Assembly (NCBI GenBank): GCA_040387735.1
Contig: JAZKDE010000018.1
Coordinates: forward strand, 62,001-126,000
DNA: 64,000 nt
Direction of reading: 5' to 3'
DNA from: Arcicella sp040387735
Lineage (GTDB): Bacteria > Bacteroidota > Bacteroidia > Cytophagales > Spirosomataceae
Shown: piece by piece, positions 60,945-64,000 of the stretch
How the letters are laid out: each line of letters begins with the position of its first letter
Numbering within the stretch: the stretch's first letter is position 1
Position numbers and translations under genes: made by a program
The notes under the pieces: generated by a model
The model's database searches: none
Told to the model about the DNA's origin: nothing
What the model saw: only the letters and a program-made list of their open reading frames with translations

Positions 60945-63140
60945 CTATATTTTGAGGAATTTTAATCGCTTTGCCATGCAGTTAAGTATATTTTTTATTC
61001 TGAATTTCCGTTTTGGAACGGGAGTAATATTGATTTTCAGCGTAAAGCAAGAACCAACGGTTACTTTGCTGGTTACCTCCAAAATACTATTATTCTTTTG
61101 AGCAAAATAACTCATGAGAATAATGCCTAATCCTAAGCCGTATTCTCCCACTTCTGGTTTTATTTTACCCATGAATACTTGCTGGATAAATTCTAATTTG
61201 TCATTCGAAATCCCTTCTCCAGTATCTTTTATGTCAATGAAAATTTGATTGGTCATTTTATTTTCTTTGACGATAATATCAATTCGACCACCTTCATCAG
61301 TATGCGATTTTGCATTGCTAATGGCATTTCGAATGATTGCGTCTAAACATTTAGGACTTGTGGTAACGATTAAATAATCGGGAATATTAAGGAAAATATC
61401 AATGTTCTTAGTTTTAAGAGCGGCTAAATAGCGGCTGACCAATTCATGGATAAATACGGAAATATCAAAACTTTTAGGACTGGTATCGAGTCCGTAACTT
61501 TTTGCCGTTCCCCAGTCAAGCATATTGTCCAACAACAGCGATGTCGAACAACCGAGATAATCTATCTGATTTGCTATTTTTTCAATTTCCTCCGTTTTCC
61601 CATTTCTAATTAGATGACTCAAAACCGCACCGAGGTCAGTTAGAGAATTGATTGAACCTCGTAAATCGTGGGTAAGAATCGTATAGAATTTGTCCTTAAA
61701 TAGAGCGATTTTCTTTTCACGATTTGAATAAATTCTTAGGACAATCAGTAAGATTATCATCAAAATTAATAAAATGGAAATCATCAAAATATAAATATAG
61801 AGGAGGCCGTTTTTGTTTTCTATAATTTTGGACTTAGCCAAAGCAATTTGCTTTTCAGAATCTTGTTTGATCTGTTTGATTTTCTTTTCCGATTGTTCAA
61901 ATTCATTTTTAAACAATAAGGCTTCCATTTTTTTCTGTTCAATTTGTAATTTGTTTTGGAGGTTATTTTGCAGTAATTGCGTAAGTCTTTTTTCGGTTGC
62001 TCGGTCTTTTAATTCCAGTTCGTTCCATTCAAAATTATAGCGAGACTGAATTTCATTGATGTTGAAATTATGCTTATCTAACCCTGTTTTTTGATAAAAA
62101 ATAATGCTATCGGCCAAAGAATTACTTGTTTTGATATCATTTAACTTCATCGTTATGCTACGATAATTTAGATACATTTCGATTAATCCACTTACTAAAC
62201 CGTTATTCGTTGTTTCATCAGTTTGTTGGCAAAAAACGTTTTGGGGTATTTTTCGGAAGTAATCAATCGCCAGTTGATTGGCCTTCAGAGCTTTGTCATA
62301 CTGAACTGAAGCGTTATAAATTCTTGCAAAATTGAAGTTTATTCTGGATAATAAGTAAAAGTTGTTCGGTGCCGTTTTTCGGAGTAATTCATTGTTAATG
62401 ATACTGGCTTTTACGTAGTTTTTGGTACGAAAATAAAAATTAGTTTCAATCAATTTAACCCTAATAAAACTATATTCAAGTGCCGGATTACTGTTGTACA
62501 ACGTTAAAATTTGCTCGAGCAGTGATACCCCCAACTTTTCATTCAGATATACTTTAGACGTTTCGTAATTGTGATATACGATCAAAAAGAGCATTCTTGC
62601 GTGCGGGTCATTATTGGATTGATTGAGGAGGGTTTTTGCTCTCAAAATATATTCCTTCGCCAGTCTATCTGTTTGGGGGTTGCCATGATTTATGTATATT
62701 AAACTCAAATTGCAGAGGATATTTATTTGAGCGGATACATCTTTCAATTTTGTTGCAATTTGTAAGGCTTCCGTTAGGCTTTTTACGGCTTCGTTATTCT
62801 GAGATTCATTATTGAGTAGTTCAGATTTATTAATTTTCCAATATGCTATTCCGCCTAAATTTTTTAAGGTCTTCGCCGTCTTTTCAATTTCATTCAAATA
62901 TTTAAACTTTTTGGGATTTATCTCCCAAGCGTATTTCCGTTCAATTTTGATGAGATTTTTAAGCCTATCTTCATTTACTTTGGGATTATTCATGAGCCAT
63001 TGCTCTAAACTATCACCATTATTTACGGGAAAAATATCTTTGAATGAATATTTCTGGGAATATCCAATGGGAGAAATTAATAAGAAGAAGAACGTGAAAA
63101 TGCACCTAAAAAAGGTATTTTCGGCGGAAAAACGATACAT
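60945..63140 (-). CDS. TPR-containing membrane histidine kinase
   Basis: A 731-residue sensor kinase. Signal peptide (IFTFFFLLISPIGYS), a helical TPR-like periplasmic region at about 45-390 (for example AVKSLTEALQIATKLKDVS), a coiled coil (LQNNLQNKLQIEQKKMEALL), and one membrane helix (LYIYILMISILLILMIILLI) near 450-470. The kinase core then has H-box FYTILTHDLRGSINSL, N-box IIRNAISNAKSH, G1 DTGEGIS and G2 YGLGLGI. The H-box is HDLRG, the variant common in Bacteroidota TPR kinases. No response regulator is adjacent, so its partner is unknown. Confidence 0.88.
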   Translation of the reverse strand: MYRFSAENTFFRCIFTFFFLLISPIGYSQKYSFKDIFPVNNGDSLEQWLMNNPKVNEDRLKNLIKIERKYAWEINPKKFKYLNEIEKTAKTLKNLGGIAYWKINKSELLNNESQNNEAVKSLTEALQIATKLKDVSAQINILCNLSLIYINHGNPQTDRLAKEYILRAKTLLNQSNNDPHARMLFLIVYHNYETSKVYLNEKLGVSLLEQILTLYNSNPALEYSFIRVKLIETNFYFRTKNYVKASIINNELLRKTAPNNFYLLSRINFNFARIYNASVQYDKALKANQLAIDYFRKIPQNVFCQQTDETTNNGLVSGLIEMYLNYRSITMKLNDIKTSNSLADSIIFYQKTGLDKHNFNINEIQSRYNFEWNELELKDRATEKRLTQLLQNNLQNKLQIEQKKMEALLFKNEFEQSEKKIKQIKQDSEKQIALAKSKIIENKNGLLYIYILMISILLILMIILLIVLRIYSNREKKIALFKDKFYTILTHDLRGSINSLTDLGAVLSHLIRNGKTEEIEKIANQIDYLGCSTSLLLDNMLDWGTAKSYGLDTSPKSFDISVFIHELVSRYLAALKTKNIDIFLNIPDYLIVTTSPKCLDAIIRNAISNAKSHTDEGGRIDIIVKENKMTNQIFIDIKDTGEGISNDKLEFIQQVFMGKIKPEVGEYGLGLGIILMSYFAQKNNSILEVTSKVTVGSCFTLKINITPVPKRKFRIKNILNCMAKRLKFLKI

Positions 63141-63424
63141 ATAATTTTTTGGTGGTTTTAATAATGGAAATGCTAAACTTTATTTGGCAAAAAATATAGC
63201 TGAAAGTGTTCGACCTTAACTTAAATAGATATTTATCGTATTTAACTAACGCTTTTATTTATACGTAAATGGCAAAATAAACTACGAATTTTGGTAAAAG
63301 AATGACAAAATTCTTCACCAAATAAAACATAATAATATTACGTTTCACTGCTTTGCTAATTTGTGGGATTGATTGGGGAGAGGAAAAACTTTTTGAAATA
63401 TTTTGTAATGCAAATACACCTAAG

Positions 63425-63461
63425 TAGGCTCATTTTCTTAACTCGTAAGTAAATGAGCCTA
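63425..63461. repeat. Eleven-bp inverted repeat, hairpin
   Basis: TAGGCTCATTT (63425-63435) and AAATGAGCCTA (63451-63461) are perfectly complementary with a 15-nt loop. Outer ACCTA/TAGGT arms extend the pairing across a 2-nt internal loop. No T run on either strand, so it may be an operator or mobile-element end rather than a terminator. Confidence 0.5.
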
Positions 63462-63576
63462 AATAGGTTAAACTATGAATTATAGTGATTAAGTTATGTA
63501 CCGTAATTCATCCTTTATTAGATGAATCTTTTACTAAATATTTGATAGTGTGTTAGTTGTAATATTTTTTAAAGAT

Positions 63577-63594
63577 ATACATTGGCCAATGTAT
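63577..63594. repeat. Perfect 18-bp palindrome
   Basis: ATACATTGGCCAATGTAT reads the same on both strands. It lies 61 bp past the stop of the AP2-domain gene and could be a dimeric protein-binding site. Confidence 0.5.
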
Positions 63595-63654
63595 TTGAAG
63601 ACTTGACCACTAATAACTGTTAGTTACGCTTTTTATTTCATTTTCTACGAGTAT

Positions 63655-63999
63655 TTATAAAATAGTATTTAAAACTGCTCTTTCACCAAATAATTCTTTT
63701 GCTTTAATGTTGTATGCTAAAGCGGCATTTAACTCGCTATCAAATGTTCCCAAAACTATCCTTTTGTTATTGAATCCGATACGTGCGATGTACCGAACTG
63801 TAACGCCTCTGAAATTCTCCTTGGCGTTTTTACAGAGTTTAGTTTTATTGTAATAACTGTGTGCCGCTTGCCCGAAGGTAACAAACTCTAAATTATTTTT
63901 TTGGCAATTTAAGGTGTCTCCATCCTTGAAAAATAACCTTTTCCCCGCAGGACGAGAACCTAAAATCAGTTGCTGTAAAAAGATATAACTGTTTTTCTG
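63655..63999 (-). CDS. C-terminal part of an AP2-domain protein (partial)
   Basis: An open frame of 114 residues enters from the right edge on the minus strand and stops at TAA (63655-63657). The first visible part, GKRLFFKDGDTLNCQKNN, resembles the region after an HNH nuclease core. Residues about 60-112 form an AP2-type DNA-binding domain: FRGVTVRYIARIGF, KRIVLGTFDSELNAALAYN, AKELFGERAVLN. AP2/HNH proteins are usually homing-endonuclease-like or mobile-element proteins. The catalytic part lies beyond the window, so nuclease activity is only inferred. Confidence 0.7.
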   Translation of the reverse strand, partial: QKNSYIFLQQLILGSRPAGKRLFFKDGDTLNCQKNNLEFVTFGQAAHSYYNKTKLCKNAKENFRGVTVRYIARIGFNNKRIVLGTFDSELNAALAYNIKAKELFGERAVLNTIL

Positions 64000-64000
64000 G

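Larger units (their letters stand above)
63141..63654. other. Gene-free interval with two palindromic elements
   Basis: 514 bp with no recognisable gene. It contains a strong hairpin at 63425-63461 and a perfect 18-bp palindrome at 63577-63594 (separate entries). Confidence 0.55.

Overview
The window looks like a chromosome segment of a Bacteroidota bacterium, most likely a Cytophagales-type heterotroph. The evidence is an AT-rich base composition, SusC/SusD and TonB receptor genes, a DUF5690 transporter, a DUF3494 surface protein, and promoter-like TAnnTTTG (-7) boxes. No rRNA, tRNA, CRISPR array, phage or insertion sequence was recognised.

Layout. 0-5.3 kb (+ strand): two family-2 glycosyltransferases (the first cut by the window edge) around a polysaccharide deacetylase, then TatD nuclease, type I asparaginase and a GntP permease. 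5.3-10.2 kb (- strand): a phenylalanine/tyrosine to homogentisate to fumarylacetoacetate operon (hmgA-phhA-hppD) with a MarR regulator and fumarylacetoacetase. 10.4-12.9 kb: alpha/beta hydrolase, DUF1003 protein, secreted deacetylase. 12.9-18.1 kb (- strand): phosphoesterase, TonB receptor and beta-helix lipoprotein.

18.3-27.5 kb is a phosphonate-scavenging locus: a PhnZ-like HD oxygenase, a SusD/SusC pair, a DUF5690 transporter and, divergently, a phosphonatase-like HAD hydrolase and an FAD oxidoreductase broken by a one-base frameshift. 27.5-29.7 kb holds a TetR regulator and a GH13 enzyme with a perfect operator-like palindrome. 29.8-36.2 kb holds a Tat-exported phosphoesterase, an ATP-grasp ligase, a PhoB-like response regulator, a PlcP-type phospholipase C homologue, a GEGRGH-type glycosyltransferase and an alkaline-phosphatase-superfamily enzyme.

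The most interesting signal ties these last regions together. Upstream of at least seven genes there are TTAACA-like hexamers repeated every 11 bp. In the best cases they end 9-10 nt before a TAnnTTTG -7 box. I read this as a candidate Bacteroidota PHO box bound by the regulator at 32089-32775. It would link phosphonate use, phosphoester cleavage and phospholipid-to-glycolipid replacement.

36-46 kb: GH1 glucosidase, SDR, DUF1080 protein, a solitary full-length LanB-type dehydratase, an ion channel, and an IorAB-type molybdenum hydroxylase. 46-51 kb (- strand): an exopolysaccharide module whose sugar transferase carries a degenerate receiver domain. 51-54 kb: a FIST sensor with a hybrid histidine kinase. 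54-61 kb (- strand): surface proteins, including a DUF3494 domain that appears circularly permuted and inserted into a jelly roll, mosaic tandem paralogues and an AraC regulator; two of these genes share a 61-bp upstream element. 61-64 kb: a TPR histidine kinase and, at the edge, part of an AP2-domain protein.
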